Shown: positions 42,088 to 50,994 of the stretch, piece after piece | Layout of the letters: each line of letters begins with the position of its first letter | How positions within the stretch are numbered: position 1 is the first letter of the stretch | DNA from: Brevibacillus antibioticus | GTDB lineage: Bacteria > Bacillota > Bacilli > Brevibacillales > Brevibacillaceae | Direction: 5' to 3' | Length of the DNA stretch: 64,000 nucleotides | NCBI RefSeq assembly: GCF_005217615.1 | Contig: NZ_SZNK01000001.1 | Coordinates: forward strand, 246,001-310,000 | Translations under genes and position numbers: made by a program | The notes under the pieces: generated by a model | What the model saw: only the letters and a program-made list of their open reading frames with translations | What the model was told of the DNA's origin: nothing | The model's database searches: none

Positions 42088-43710
42088 ATGAATAGCAAGG
42101 TGTATCTGTATGATACGACCCTGCGAGATGGTACGCAGGGAGAGGGGATCAGCCTGTCGGTAGAAGACAAGATAAAGATCGCACTGCGGCTGGATCAGTT
42201 TGGTATCGATTTTATTGAAGGCGGTTGGCCTGGCAGCAATCCAAAGGACATGGCTTTTTTTGAGCGTATCCGGGAGATTTCGCTACAGCACGCAAAGGTA
42301 ACGGCTTTTGGCAGTACCTGTAGACCGAATGTAGCAGCGGCGGATGATGAGAATTTGCAAGCGTTGATCTTAAGCGGAGCTTCGGCAGCGGCGATCTTCG
42401 GGAAATCATGGGACTTACACGTGACGGATGCTCTCAAGACGACGTTGGAAGAAAACGTGCGCATGGTCGCTGATTCGGTCGCATTTTTAAAAGAAAACGG
42501 ACTGACGACTCTCTTTTTGGCAGAGCATTTCTTTGATGGGTACAAGGCGAATCCACGCTACGCATTGCGGGTGCTGGAAGCAGCAGAAGAGGCTGGCGCT
42601 GAATGGATTGTTCTCTGTGATACAAACGGCGGGACACTGCCGCATGAAGTCTATGATATTGTCAAAACGACTGTGGGCCATCTACGGACGCCTGTAGGCA
42701 TTCATCCGCATAATGACAGTGGAGTGGCGGTTGCCAATGCACTAGCTGCGATTCAGGCGGGCGCACAGCAAGTCCAAGGAACGATTAACGGTATCGGTGA
42801 GCGCTGCGGGAACGTCAACCTAATCTCCGTGATTCCGAATTTGCAGCTCAAGCTGGGCTATCATTGTGTGAGCAGTGATCAATTGCAGGAGCTGACACAG
42901 CTGTCTCGCTATGTAGCGGAAATTGCCAACATGACGATGCCGAACAACCAGCCGTTTGTAGGCTACAGTGCTTTTGCTCACAAGGGCGGTATTCACGTAA
43001 GTGCCGTGATGCGCGATCCGAAAACGTACGAGCACATCGAGCCGGAAAACATCGGCAACAAACGTCGCGTACTCGTCTCAGAGCTCGCAGGACAAAGCAA
43101 TTTGCTCGCCAAAATGGAAGAACTCGAGATTGACCTCTCGCTGGACCGCGAAAAGGCGAGAGAAATCATTACACATATCAAAGAGCGCGAATTCCAAGGC
43201 TATCAATATGAGGGAGCAGAGGCTTCGCTCACGCTGATGCTGCTGGAAGCCTCCGGCAAGCTAAAAAACCTGTTCAAGCTAGACTCCTTCAAAATTATGC
43301 TGGAAAAGGCAGCTATCCAATCGATCACATCGGAGGCAACCGTGAAGCTGCGGGTGAACGGGGAGTCTGTCCATACGGCGGCTGATGGCAACGGTCCGGT
43401 GAACGCGCTGGACAATGCGATGCGAAAAGCTTTGGAGAGCTACTACCCGTGCATAGCAAAAATGCAGCTAGAAGATTACAAGGTGCGTGTTTTGGACGAA
43501 AACGGCGCGACAGCCGCAAAAGTACGTGTCCTAATCGAATCCTCGAGCAACGGCGAAAAGTGGAGCACAGTCGGCGTCTCCACGAACGTTATCGAAGCGA
43601 GCTGGGAAGCGCTGGCAGACAGTATCCGTTACTTGCTGTGGAAAGAAGGCTGCGAGGAAGTCGGAAGCCTTGCTTCCTCCGGGACGCGTGTAGGAATTGT
43701 GAATCATTAA
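42088..43710 (+). CDS. cimA: Citramalate synthase
   Basis: Condenses pyruvate and acetyl-CoA to (R)-citramalate, the first step of the threonine-independent route to isoleucine. The 540-residue enzyme has the LeuA-like TIM barrel: DTTLRDGTQGEG with the catalytic Arg and metal Asp, the HxH GIHPHNDSG, and CGNVN loop. The C-terminal regulatory region from about 400 has the allosteric alpha-beta domain (VRVLDENGATAAKVRVLIESS). It lacks the extra length of 2-isopropylmalate synthase and its CimA-type GTQGEGISLSVEDK opening points to citramalate. ATG 42088 follows AGGTGGAG. A possible CodY site would tie it to branched-chain amino acid status. Terminator 43717-43750. Confidence 0.93.
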   Translation: MNSKVYLYDTTLRDGTQGEGISLSVEDKIKIALRLDQFGIDFIEGGWPGSNPKDMAFFERIREISLQHAKVTAFGSTCRPNVAAADDENLQALILSGASAAAIFGKSWDLHVTDALKTTLEENVRMVADSVAFLKENGLTTLFLAEHFFDGYKANPRYALRVLEAAEEAGAEWIVLCDTNGGTLPHEVYDIVKTTVGHLRTPVGIHPHNDSGVAVANALAAIQAGAQQVQGTINGIGERCGNVNLISVIPNLQLKLGYHCVSSDQLQELTQLSRYVAEIANMTMPNNQPFVGYSAFAHKGGIHVSAVMRDPKTYEHIEPENIGNKRRVLVSELAGQSNLLAKMEELEIDLSLDREKAREIITHIKEREFQGYQYEGAEASLTLMLLEASGKLKNLFKLDSFKIMLEKAAIQSITSEATVKLRVNGESVHTAADGNGPVNALDNAMRKALESYYPCIAKMQLEDYKVRVLDENGATAAKVRVLIESSSNGEKWSTVGVSTNVIEASWEALADSIRYLLWKEGCEEVGSLASSGTRVGIVNH

Positions 43711-43716
43711 CAAAGG

Positions 43717-43753
43717 AACCAGCCCGGGCAGATACCGCCGGGCTGGTTTTCCT
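43717..43753 (+). terminator. Terminator after cimA
   Basis: AACCAGCCCGG (43717-43727) pairs with CCGGGCTGGTT (43738-43748), then T. Confidence 0.92.
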
Positions 43754-43799
43754 TTGGTTTGCAAGTTTTAAAAGGTAACGATCAACGTACAAGGCTAGT

Positions 43800-44010
43800 G
43801 AGAAGAAAAAGCACAGGGCTCGTAGACCTTGACAACGCCTACCCAGTCGGAACTTCCAAAAGGGGACCACGCTTGTCGAACACTTCTTCCCTGAGAAGCA
43901 TCCGCCCGTAGGGTGGCTTTGGCTCGACGGTCCCCTTTTGGAAATGGAGACGGCCAGTCAATCCCCCTGCTGGCGTGTCAGAGTCGAAGAGAACTGTGCT
44001 TTTTCTTCTC
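43800..44010. repeat. Long-hairpin repeat, copy C
   Basis: A 211-base element. GAGAAGAAAAAGCACAG (43800-43816) is the exact complement of CTGTGCTTTTTCTTCTC (43994-44010). TTCCAAAAGGGGACC (43854-43868) is the exact complement of GGTCCCCTTTTGGAA (43929-43943). CAGTCAATCCCCC (43955-43967) is shared with copy B in the same direction and, reversed and slightly changed, with copy A. Right flank CTCCACC recalls CCCCACC after copy B and GGTGGGG before A. It lies after the cimA terminator, upstream of the XRE regulator's end. Confidence 0.8.
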
Positions 44011-44038
44011 CTCCACCATGTTGACTCAACCCAGATTT

Positions 44039-44902
44039 TTAAGGTTGGACAGAAGAACCCGGCCGATCAATCAGCTGCCGCAGCTTTGTCTCCGTGGCAG
44101 AATTCGGGTCAGGCGTGTAAATGCTGCAACGCAAATCCGCATTCCCGGAGACTTGCAGCGAAGTCAGATCAAAGAGCATTTTCCCTACCTTCGCATGACG
44201 GAATTCCAGTAAAACCTCCGGCGCTGAGCTGACGCGACTCTGCTCCCACAGATCGTGAAAGTCGGGATGAACCTGCCGCATCTCGCTTAAAAACTGCTCG
44301 TACCACTCGTCCTCTACATACTGACCGTAATTGGCGCGAAAAATCGCGAGAAAGCCACTGACGAAATGCTCCCAATTGACGGCCAGCCGCCGTAATTCCT
44401 TTCGCGTAAACACCAGTCGGATCAAATTGCGCTCTTCATAAGGGATTTGTTCAAAATCAAGAAAGACATGTACGGCTGCCTCGTTCCAGCCCACAATATG
44501 ACTGCGCCGATCTGAAATGATGGCTGGACACGAGCGCAACTCTTTTAAGATTCGTTTCAGGGCAGGATTGATCTGCGGTGGTTCATCTTTTTGCACGTCT
44601 TGCCCGACACCCGTGCCTGTATCCAGTGCCAGCGCATACAAATATTTGCGCTCATCGACAGTAAGCTGCAAGGCTCTTGCTACCGCATCCAGAACAGAAG
44701 GCGAGACCTTGATATCGCGGCCTTGTTCCAGCCATGTATACCAGGTGGAGCTAACCCCGGCAAGCTGAGCCACTTCTTCTCTTCGTAGCCCAGGTGTTCT
44801 TCTACGCGTCCCAGGAGCCAGCCCGATCGATTGTGGCAGGATTTTGGCGCGTTGCGCTTTCAAAAAAGTAGACAGTGCCTGCAAACGCGTTTGCTGATTC
44901 AT
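44039..44902 (-). CDS. XRE-family regulator with MLTR-type ligand domain
   Basis: A 287-residue regulator. Residues about 10-75 are an HTH of the MmyB/XRE kind (GTRRRTPGLRREEVAQLAGVSSTWYTWLEQGRDIKVSPSVLDAVARAL). Residues about 105-275 are the MLTR_LBD domain, a PAS-like pocket that binds long-chain fatty acids in its best known member (ISDRRSHIVGWNEAA, FVSGFLAIFRANYGQYVEDEWYEQFL). It is divergently placed with the FabF-like gene at 45038, 135 bases away, so it may control that gene in response to a lipid. Promoter on the minus strand at 44952-44980. Confidence 0.85.
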   Translation of the reverse strand: MNQQTRLQALSTFLKAQRAKILPQSIGLAPGTRRRTPGLRREEVAQLAGVSSTWYTWLEQGRDIKVSPSVLDAVARALQLTVDERKYLYALALDTGTGVGQDVQKDEPPQINPALKRILKELRSCPAIISDRRSHIVGWNEAAVHVFLDFEQIPYEERNLIRLVFTRKELRRLAVNWEHFVSGFLAIFRANYGQYVEDEWYEQFLSEMRQVHPDFHDLWEQSRVSSAPEVLLEFRHAKVGKMLFDLTSLQVSGNADLRCSIYTPDPNSATETKLRQLIDRPGSSVQP

Positions 44903-44951
44903 GGAACACCCTCCTTTTCCTCAACTGGGTAAGTTTGTTAGACTAGTACTC

Positions 44952-44980
44952 ATTATACTAGGATAAACAACAACTTGTAA
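44952..44980 (-). promoter_or_regulatory. Promoter of the XRE regulator
   Basis: Minus-strand TTACAA (44980-44975), 17-bp spacer and TATAAT (44957-44952). Confidence 0.6.
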
Positions 44981-44988
44981 TAGGATAA
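44959..44988. promoter_or_regulatory. Direct repeats, candidate operator
   Basis: TAGGATAA occurs at 44959-44966 and again at 44981-44988, 22 bases apart (two helical turns), within the gap between the regulator and fabF-like gene. Confidence 0.4.
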
Positions 44989-45037
44989 CTCGTGTGACAA
45001 GATGATTTCCATAAGGCACTCGAATAGGAGGCTTACC

Positions 45038-46270
45038 ATGGAAAAAGTCGTTGTCACAGGAATGGGAGTAATCTCCCCGATAGGGAATTCAGTGAATCAG
45101 TTTTGGAACAGTCTCGTGCAAGGAAAGTCTGGTATCTCTCCAATTGATACTTTTGATACAGCACGAAATAAAACGAAAATCGCAGGTTTGGTGCGAGATT
45201 TTGATCCGGTGGAGCGGTTTGGGCGCAAAGAAGCGCGGCGAATGGATCGCTTTTGCCAGTTTGCCCTTGCTGCTGTAGAAGAAGCACTAGAGGATGCAGA
45301 ACTTCAGCTGGACGAGTTGGACCGCGAGCGAATCGGGGTTTATGTAGGCTCTGGCATCGGTGGGGTAGGGACGCTTCTTGAGCAGCATAACGTTCTTCGT
45401 GAACGAGGGCCTGAGCGGGTCAGCCCGACGCTTGTTCCCATGCTAATTTCCAACATGGCAGCAGCGATGATCAGCATCAAGTACGGTCTATACGGTCCGA
45501 CAATGTCACCTGTTACTGCTTGCTCGATTGGGAATACGTCCATCGGAGAGGCTTTCCGGCTCATTCGGGCGGGCGGGGCGGATGTCGTCATCGCAGGAGG
45601 GTCTGAGGCCGCAGTGACAGACATATCTCTCGCCAGCTTTAGCAATGCGACGGCATTGTCTACAAGAAATGATGATCCAGCAGGAGCGAGTCGGCCATTT
45701 GATGCCAAGCGGGATGGGTTTGTCATGGCAGAGGGTGCCGGAATTGTAATCTTGGAATCAGAATCACACGCCAAGAAAAGAAACGCCCGCATGTATGCCG
45801 AGGTGATTGGCTATGGGGCAAGCTCTGACGCCTATCATATGGTGGCGACACATCCAGAAGGAATCGGTCCCTATCGTGCGATGAAATGGGCCCTCCAGGA
45901 AGCAGGGGTGCAACCGACAGACGTGAATGTCATCAGCGCGCACGCAACCAGCACAGAAATCGGAGATCGCTCCGAGACACTAGCGATCAAAAAGCTGTTT
46001 GGCGACCATGCGTACCATGTACCAATCACCGCGAACAAATCGATGACGGGACATATGTTTGGTGCAGCAGGGGGTGCGGAGGCGATCGCCCTGATTAAGA
46101 GCTTGCAGGAAGGAATCATTCCCCCGACGATCAACCAGGAGGAGCAAGACCCGGACTGCGATCTGGACTATGTGCCAAATACAGCACGCAAAGCCACGCT
46201 CGACATCGGCATGTCCAATTCCTTTGGCTTTGGCGGCCACAACGCAGTCATTGTGTTGAAAAAAGTGTAA
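45038..46270 (+). CDS. FabF-like beta-ketoacyl-ACP synthase II
   Basis: A 410-residue condensing enzyme that elongates acyl-ACP with malonyl-ACP. The Cys-His-His active site is complete: Cys162 (TACSIGNTSIG), His302 (SAHATSTEIGD) and His339 (MTGHMFGAAG). Residues next to the Cys differ from housekeeping FabF (TACATGTNAIG), and the region before His302 reads VISAHATST in place of YINAHGTST. It is probably a second KASII, used for a secondary lipid, polyketide-like or special chain, and not the housekeeping fabF beside fabH. ATG 45038 follows AGGAGGCTTACC. The divergent MLTR-type regulator may control it. Confidence 0.87.
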   Translation: MEKVVVTGMGVISPIGNSVNQFWNSLVQGKSGISPIDTFDTARNKTKIAGLVRDFDPVERFGRKEARRMDRFCQFALAAVEEALEDAELQLDELDRERIGVYVGSGIGGVGTLLEQHNVLRERGPERVSPTLVPMLISNMAAAMISIKYGLYGPTMSPVTACSIGNTSIGEAFRLIRAGGADVVIAGGSEAAVTDISLASFSNATALSTRNDDPAGASRPFDAKRDGFVMAEGAGIVILESESHAKKRNARMYAEVIGYGASSDAYHMVATHPEGIGPYRAMKWALQEAGVQPTDVNVISAHATSTEIGDRSETLAIKKLFGDHAYHVPITANKSMTGHMFGAAGGAEAIALIKSLQEGIIPPTINQEEQDPDCDLDYVPNTARKATLDIGMSNSFGFGGHNAVIVLKKV

Positions 46271-46340
46271 CGGATAGAGTCTGTTTCCGTAGTCTCCGGT
46301 AGACTATGAAAGCAGGCTTTTTTCATTTCGGTAAAAAATG

Positions 46341-46371
46341 TGAAACGTTTTACAGTCCTAATTTCTCTAAC
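46341..46371 (+). promoter_or_regulatory. Putative ECF-type autoregulatory promoter
   Basis: TGAAACGTTTT (46341-46351) resembles ECF -35 elements (TGAAAC) seen before SigM/V/W-type genes, with TCTAAC at 46366-46371 as candidate -10. The 19-base spacing is long, so confidence is modest. Confidence 0.45.
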
Positions 46372-46395
46372 AGGGGAGAAAAGGAGGGGAACAGA

Positions 46396-46944
46396 TTGAA
46401 CAAAAAGCTGGGTCTCGTTGCACGCGCCAAGACCGGTGATTCAGAGGCATTCCAAATGCTCATGCATCAGGAAAAAGCAAATCTGTACAAGATGGCTTTC
46501 GTGTACACGCGCAACGAAGAGGATGCGCTGGAGGTTTTTCAGGAAACAGTCTATAAGGCCTTGATATCCATTTCAACCGTAAAGGACGATCAATATTTTA
46601 CGACATGGCTGACGCGAATTTTGATCAACACGGCGATTGCCTATTTGGCTAAAAAGCGAAAGGTCATTTCGCTAAGTAAAGACATGATCGAAAATATGCG
46701 AGATACAGAAGGTGTAAGGCTGGAAGAACGAATAGACCTTTTGGAAGCAATGGAAGAGCTCGAAGAAAAGTATGTAACGGTTCTCTTGCTACGATTTTAT
46801 AAGGACTATTCTGTAAAGCAAATCGCAGCCTTGCTAGATTGCCCGGAAGGCACCGTGAAAACGAACATACACAGAGGGCTAACTCTATTAAGGAAGAAGC
46901 TGAAAGGGGAGTATTTCAATGAGAGAAAAAATTCATGCCTATAA
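46396..46944 (+). CDS. ECF-type RNA polymerase sigma factor
   Basis: A 182-residue ECF sigma factor. Region 2 spans about 25-90 (YKMAFVYTRNEEDALEVFQETVYKAL, TWLTRILINTA), region 4 spans about 125-175 (YVTVLLLRFYKDYSVKQIAALLDCPEGTVKTNIHRGLTLLRKKL). TTG 46396 is the start because AAGGAGGGG lies just before it; upstream open frame lacks a start signal. The anti-sigma gene at 46919 overlaps its end by 26 bases, so the pair is made together. It most resembles the SigV-type group. It should direct a stress regulon including its own promoter. Confidence 0.9.
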   Translation: MNKKLGLVARAKTGDSEAFQMLMHQEKANLYKMAFVYTRNEEDALEVFQETVYKALISISTVKDDQYFTTWLTRILINTAIAYLAKKRKVISLSKDMIENMRDTEGVRLEERIDLLEAMEELEEKYVTVLLLRFYKDYSVKQIAALLDCPEGTVKTNIHRGLTLLRKKLKGEYFNERKNSCL

Positions 46945-47992
46945 AGAGCAAGTAGATCGCATTCCGGTCCCTACAGAGAAGCTGGACGACATTATCACCA
47001 AAACGGTTCGAGAAGCATCCCCACAAAGAAAACGCCTAAACAAAAGGAAGCTGGTGTATAGCACAGGGGCTGCGGTCGTTGCAGTAGGTATTTTGTTTAG
47101 CTCAGCGACTGTCTCACCCGCGATGGCGAACCTGGTCTCCAAGGTGCCTCTGATCGGATCGATATTCGCGACTTACGGTGACAGCGGATTGAAGCAAGCG
47201 AGTGAAAAAGGCTTAACGACTGTCATCGGCGAGTCGCAGGTAGTGGGTGGAAACGCGATTACTGTCAATGAAGTCTACTATGATGGGACACGCTTTACGA
47301 TTGGGTACACATTAGAAACGAAGGAGGCTGTCGGAGAGCATTATTTAGGCTCCTCACTAGATTTGACAGTGAACGGGGAAGCATTTGGATATGCAGGAAG
47401 CAGCACCCAAACACAAATTACTCCGACGCTTGCGACCGGAATTGTCGAAATCGACGCAATGAATGGCTTGCCTCAGGAGTTCAAGCTAGGGTTGAGCCTC
47501 CAGGGGGAGGACGGCAAGAAGTGGAGCTTCTCCCTACCAATCAGTGAACGTACAGATACGAAACGCATTCCGGTTAATCACAAGCAACAAGCTGGAGGCA
47601 TTGACCTGACGATTTCGGATGTCACAATGGGTCCAGCAGGGCTGGTTGTGAGCTTCCAGGCAGTAACGGAGGAAATTGGGTATTTATCGAGCTATTTGGA
47701 ATTCAAGGTGGTTGATGAAAAAGGGAACGAGCTGGGAGCGTACTCAGGCGGCAGCCAAGGTAAAAAGTCCGACGGCAAAGAGTATCTCACGGGTACAAGA
47801 CGTTTCGACCCAGTGGCAGCGGATGTAAAAGAATTAACGATCACGCCATATATGTCATGGCCTACGAACGGTGGCGGTGTCGAAATCGATGGCAAAGGGA
47901 AAGAAACACTGATCCAATCGGCAATCGAGACGATACAAAAGCATGGAAAAAACATCAAGTTCCATACGTTTACCGTTTCCTTGCAAAAATAA
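46919..47992 (+). CDS. Anti-sigma factor with DUF4179
   Basis: A 357-residue membrane protein. Residues 1-45 are a cytoplasmic, sigma-binding helical part (EKIHAYKEQVDRIPVPTEKLDD, KTVREASPQRKRL), 47-68 is the membrane segment (VYSTGAAVVAVGILFSSATVS), and the rest lies outside: a DUF4179 region (about 70-180, FATYGDSGLKQASEKGLTTVIGESQVVGG) and a beta-rich C-terminal region (about 210-350). Such proteins hold their ECF sigma until the outer domain senses a stress and is cut. The gene starts inside the sigma gene behind GAAAGGGGAG. No other operon gene; terminator at 48001. Confidence 0.85.
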   Translation: MREKIHAYKEQVDRIPVPTEKLDDIITKTVREASPQRKRLNKRKLVYSTGAAVVAVGILFSSATVSPAMANLVSKVPLIGSIFATYGDSGLKQASEKGLTTVIGESQVVGGNAITVNEVYYDGTRFTIGYTLETKEAVGEHYLGSSLDLTVNGEAFGYAGSSTQTQITPTLATGIVEIDAMNGLPQEFKLGLSLQGEDGKKWSFSLPISERTDTKRIPVNHKQQAGGIDLTISDVTMGPAGLVVSFQAVTEEIGYLSSYLEFKVVDEKGNELGAYSGGSQGKKSDGKEYLTGTRRFDPVAADVKELTITPYMSWPTNGGGVEIDGKGKETLIQSAIETIQKHGKNIKFHTFTVSLQK

Positions 47993-47997
47993 AACCG

Positions 47998-48043
47998 CGC
48001 AAAAAAGCGTCCCTCCACGTACAGGAGCGACGCTTTTTTATTT
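47998..48043. terminator. Bidirectional terminator
   Basis: AAAAAAGCGTC (48001-48011) pairs with GACGCTTTTTT (48029-48039), between the anti-sigma gene and the opposing DUF1128 gene. Confidence 0.9.
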
Positions 48044-48057
48044 GATCAGGGTAAAAA

Positions 48058-48288
48058 CTAGGATTGCTTTCTCATCGCACCCAGTTCTTCAACGATGGCG
48101 GTCATTTCATTGATACCAAACGCCGCTTTTTTCTGCACCATGTTGTACAGGTACAGCAAATCCTCGTAATGAACGAGATCGAAATCCTCCGGGCGCATCA
48201 CCGCCGTATTCGCCATGTTCAGCTTTGCTTTGATGCCCTCGATAATAACGGCCAGGTTTTCTACAGTCGGTTGATTCAGGTCAGCCAT
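48058..48288 (-). CDS. yfkK: DUF1128 / UPF0435 (YfkK) protein
   Basis: A 76-residue helical protein matching UPF0435 (YfkK): VENLAVIIEGIKAKLNMANTAVMRPEDFDL, YEDLLYLYNMVQKKA, EMTAIVEELGAMRK. The family is confined to Firmicutes and has no known function. Start ATG behind GAGAGA. It lies 31 bases downstream of the U32 peptidase gene on the same strand, so they may be co-transcribed. Confidence 0.85.
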   Translation of the reverse strand: MADLNQPTVENLAVIIEGIKAKLNMANTAVMRPEDFDLVHYEDLLYLYNMVQKKAAFGINEMTAIVEELGAMRKQS

Positions 48289-48319
48289 ACTTTCTCTCTC
48301 CTCTCATCAAAGCTGGTAT

Positions 48320-50812
48320 TTATTTCGTCAGTTGCCCACGTGTGACGCCCAACTGGTTGGTTGCTTTCAGTGTACGCCATACGTGTGTACCACTCACTTC
48401 TCCGCGCAATGCCTTGCGATACAGACTGATTACCTCTTTCACGCGCTCTGGCTCTTCTTCCAAAAACTCGATGCGATAGCTACCGACATTCAGGGAGCGG
48501 AACTCACTCAAGTACTCAGCACCTGACTGGTCAATCGCGTTATAAACGGTATTGCGGCAACCGGTATCCACACGTATAGGGTGAGAGAAACCGACGCGGT
48601 CTTTCAAAGAAATGCGGGAGGTCTCACATGGAGTTCCGCAGTTTGTATGGTCAGTACCTTCACTCATGAATGTGCAGTATACGCAGTGCTCCGTGTGGAA
48701 CATCGGCATGTGCTGGTGGATAACGAGCTCCATGTTCGCAGCGTTTGAGCGGCTGAGCATATCGACCATTTGCTGGATGTTCAGATCGTACGATGGCGTG
48801 ACGCGCTCAAGACCTGTTGCCAGGAACAGCTCAACTGCCTTGTGGTTCGCGACATTCAAGGAGAAATCGCCAATCAGTGGAATGTCGATTTCATCACGAC
48901 GAGACAAGTAGTAGTAGAGTGCTCCCGTATTGCGCACCAGAATAGCGTCTGGCTTGCTTTTCGCGATCAGGGCAAGGACACCGTTTTCATCCGGCATATG
49001 AATGCGCATCGTAGCAATCCCGATCTTTTTCCCGTACTTATGGGCCAGCTTGACACCCTCTGGATACTGCTTGACGAATTCAAAGTCAGCGTAGAGGAAG
49101 TCCACATCGGTTTGCGCGGCTGCTTCCAATTGCTCAAGCGAGCGGCACAGTGCTGTCAGGAGCGGCTTTTCCACTGGCTGGCTCTTCGGGGCATCCGCGT
49201 ATACGTTGATATCGTGATGGTGATAAATCGGCGGCTTAGAGCGCAGGAACACGAGCTGTTCGACCGCGTCACGACGCATCCGGTTCAACTCGCTGACAGG
49301 TACGATGAGATCCCCTTCGAGATCGACAGTCAGATCGTGAGCTTCCAGGTGGAAAATGGTTCCGCCCAGACGGCTGAGTTGATCGTGCAGCAATTCAGCC
49401 GTCAGAGGACGCTTCAAAGCAGTCTCCAAAAGCACCTCAGAAGGAACACTGACAGCGTGATTCGCCTGTTTATCCACCCAAGTGACGCTAAGCTTTTCAC
49501 CCAGCTTGCCGCTTACGTGAACAGACAGTGGGAAGGTGCGATAAGGCTTTTCTGTCTCGAACGTTTTGCGCAGGCGACGATCCAGCTCAGGATCACTTGT
49601 TTTCCATACGCGGTCACCGACGTGAAGACGCTTCAGATTCACGTCATTGCGTCCCATAACGATTTCGTACATGCCTTTGGAAACTTCGCCTTCTACTTTT
49701 TTACTGCGGCTCAAAATATCGTAGATGCGACCGCCTTCTTCTTTTTGCGTGGGATCACCCGCGTCGAACACGATTCCGTCTCCGCGTTTGACAGGAGCAG
49801 TGATTTCCACCAAAACGCCTGTAGGAAGCAGTTTTTTCACGGTTCCCAAAAACACACCGCGGCTTTTCGGGAACGATCCATCTACGAGCTGCTTGTTGTT
49901 TGTCCCAGTCAAAAATCCGTGTGTAAACCCGCGAGAGAAGCTTTGTTGCAGCTCGCGTACTTCTACCTCGGTTGGTCCTGTATCTTGTCCAGCAAAATAG
50001 CGCTCGATGGCGGCATTGTATTTACTCACGACGTTTGCCACGTATTCAGGTGTTTTCAGACGACCTTCAATTTTAAAGGAAGTCACGCCAGCCTCGATCA
50101 ATTCAGGAACCAAATCGATGGCAGCCAAATCCTTCGGGGACAGCACGTAAGCGATATTTCCCATATCCTTTTGCACACCGTCTACCATCAGGTCATACGG
50201 CAAGCGACAGGCTTGGGCACACTCTCCGCGGTTTGCCGAGCGTCCCCCCCACATTTCTGAGGTCAGGCATTGTCCGGAATAAGAAACGCACAAGGCACCG
50301 TGGACGAATACTTCCATCGGCAACTTTGCTTTTTCTCCGATTTTTTTGATCTCTTTTAATGAATTTTCACGACCGAGTACCACGCGTTCCATATCAAATG
50401 GCTTCGTGAACTCCACCGCTTCCGGCGAAGTAATCGTCATTTGTGTAGAGCCGTGAATCGGGAAGTCTGGAGAAATCTCGCGGATCATCTTTACAAGACC
50501 GAGGTCTTGTACGATCACAGCATCTACGCCAGCGTGAATACAGGCGTCTATCAACTCGCGTGCATCCTCTAGTTCATTTTCAAAAACGAGAATATTAAAG
50601 GTAAGGAAGCCCTTTACCCCGTACATGTGCAAATAAGCCATAATCTCAGGCAGCTCCGCCATTTGGAAGTTCTCAGCACGCGCACGCGCGTTGAACTTTT
50701 CTACCCCAAAAAAGATGGCATTGGCTCCATTGGCTACGGCTGCCTTCAAACAGTCCCAGTTACCAGCAGGTGCCAACAGCTCGATATCTTCACGTTTTAT
50801 ACCATTTCGCAT
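48320..50812 (-). CDS. U32-family peptidase-like protein with DUF3656
   Basis: An 830-residue cytoplasmic protein of the U32 group. The N-terminal barrel (ELLAPAGNWDCLKAAVANGANAIFFG, VHGALCVSYSGQCLTSEMWGGRSANRGECAQACRLPYDL) carries the four-Cys cluster of the family. The middle is DUF3656, and the C-terminal part has a second four-Cys set (HTEHCVYCTFMSEGTDHTNCGTPCE). The best known relative, E. coli RlhA, hydroxylates C2501 of 23S rRNA; other U32 proteins (UbiU/V, TrhP) do oxygen-independent hydroxylation of ubiquinone or tRNA. A role in RNA modification is therefore likely. ATG 50812 is preferred (GGAGGT upstream); the frame is open to 50860. Confidence 0.85.
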   Translation of the reverse strand: MRNGIKREDIELLAPAGNWDCLKAAVANGANAIFFGVEKFNARARAENFQMAELPEIMAYLHMYGVKGFLTFNILVFENELEDARELIDACIHAGVDAVIVQDLGLVKMIREISPDFPIHGSTQMTITSPEAVEFTKPFDMERVVLGRENSLKEIKKIGEKAKLPMEVFVHGALCVSYSGQCLTSEMWGGRSANRGECAQACRLPYDLMVDGVQKDMGNIAYVLSPKDLAAIDLVPELIEAGVTSFKIEGRLKTPEYVANVVSKYNAAIERYFAGQDTGPTEVEVRELQQSFSRGFTHGFLTGTNNKQLVDGSFPKSRGVFLGTVKKLLPTGVLVEITAPVKRGDGIVFDAGDPTQKEEGGRIYDILSRSKKVEGEVSKGMYEIVMGRNDVNLKRLHVGDRVWKTSDPELDRRLRKTFETEKPYRTFPLSVHVSGKLGEKLSVTWVDKQANHAVSVPSEVLLETALKRPLTAELLHDQLSRLGGTIFHLEAHDLTVDLEGDLIVPVSELNRMRRDAVEQLVFLRSKPPIYHHHDINVYADAPKSQPVEKPLLTALCRSLEQLEAAAQTDVDFLYADFEFVKQYPEGVKLAHKYGKKIGIATMRIHMPDENGVLALIAKSKPDAILVRNTGALYYYLSRRDEIDIPLIGDFSLNVANHKAVELFLATGLERVTPSYDLNIQQMVDMLSRSNAANMELVIHQHMPMFHTEHCVYCTFMSEGTDHTNCGTPCETSRISLKDRVGFSHPIRVDTGCRNTVYNAIDQSGAEYLSEFRSLNVGSYRIEFLEEEPERVKEVISLYRKALRGEVSGTHVWRTLKATNQLGVTRGQLTK

Positions 50813-50994
50813 TTGTATGTCATTACCTCCAAGGTCTTCAAACAAGCTCTTCTTCATCATAGGGAAATGTGCTGGTCACCGCAACAAAAACATCCTTTCT
50901 GCCAGATGTTGAAAATGTGCCTTCCAGAAAGACACCTAGTGATGGTATTCTGTAAGAAAAATCAAAATGTTCTGAGATATACAGGGACCGATAT

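Noticed and set aside
48770-50260. 496-residue open frame on the plus strand
   Set aside because: It lies fully opposite the U32 peptidase, whose protein motifs are clear; it has no ribosome site and its composition is that of an antisense shadow.
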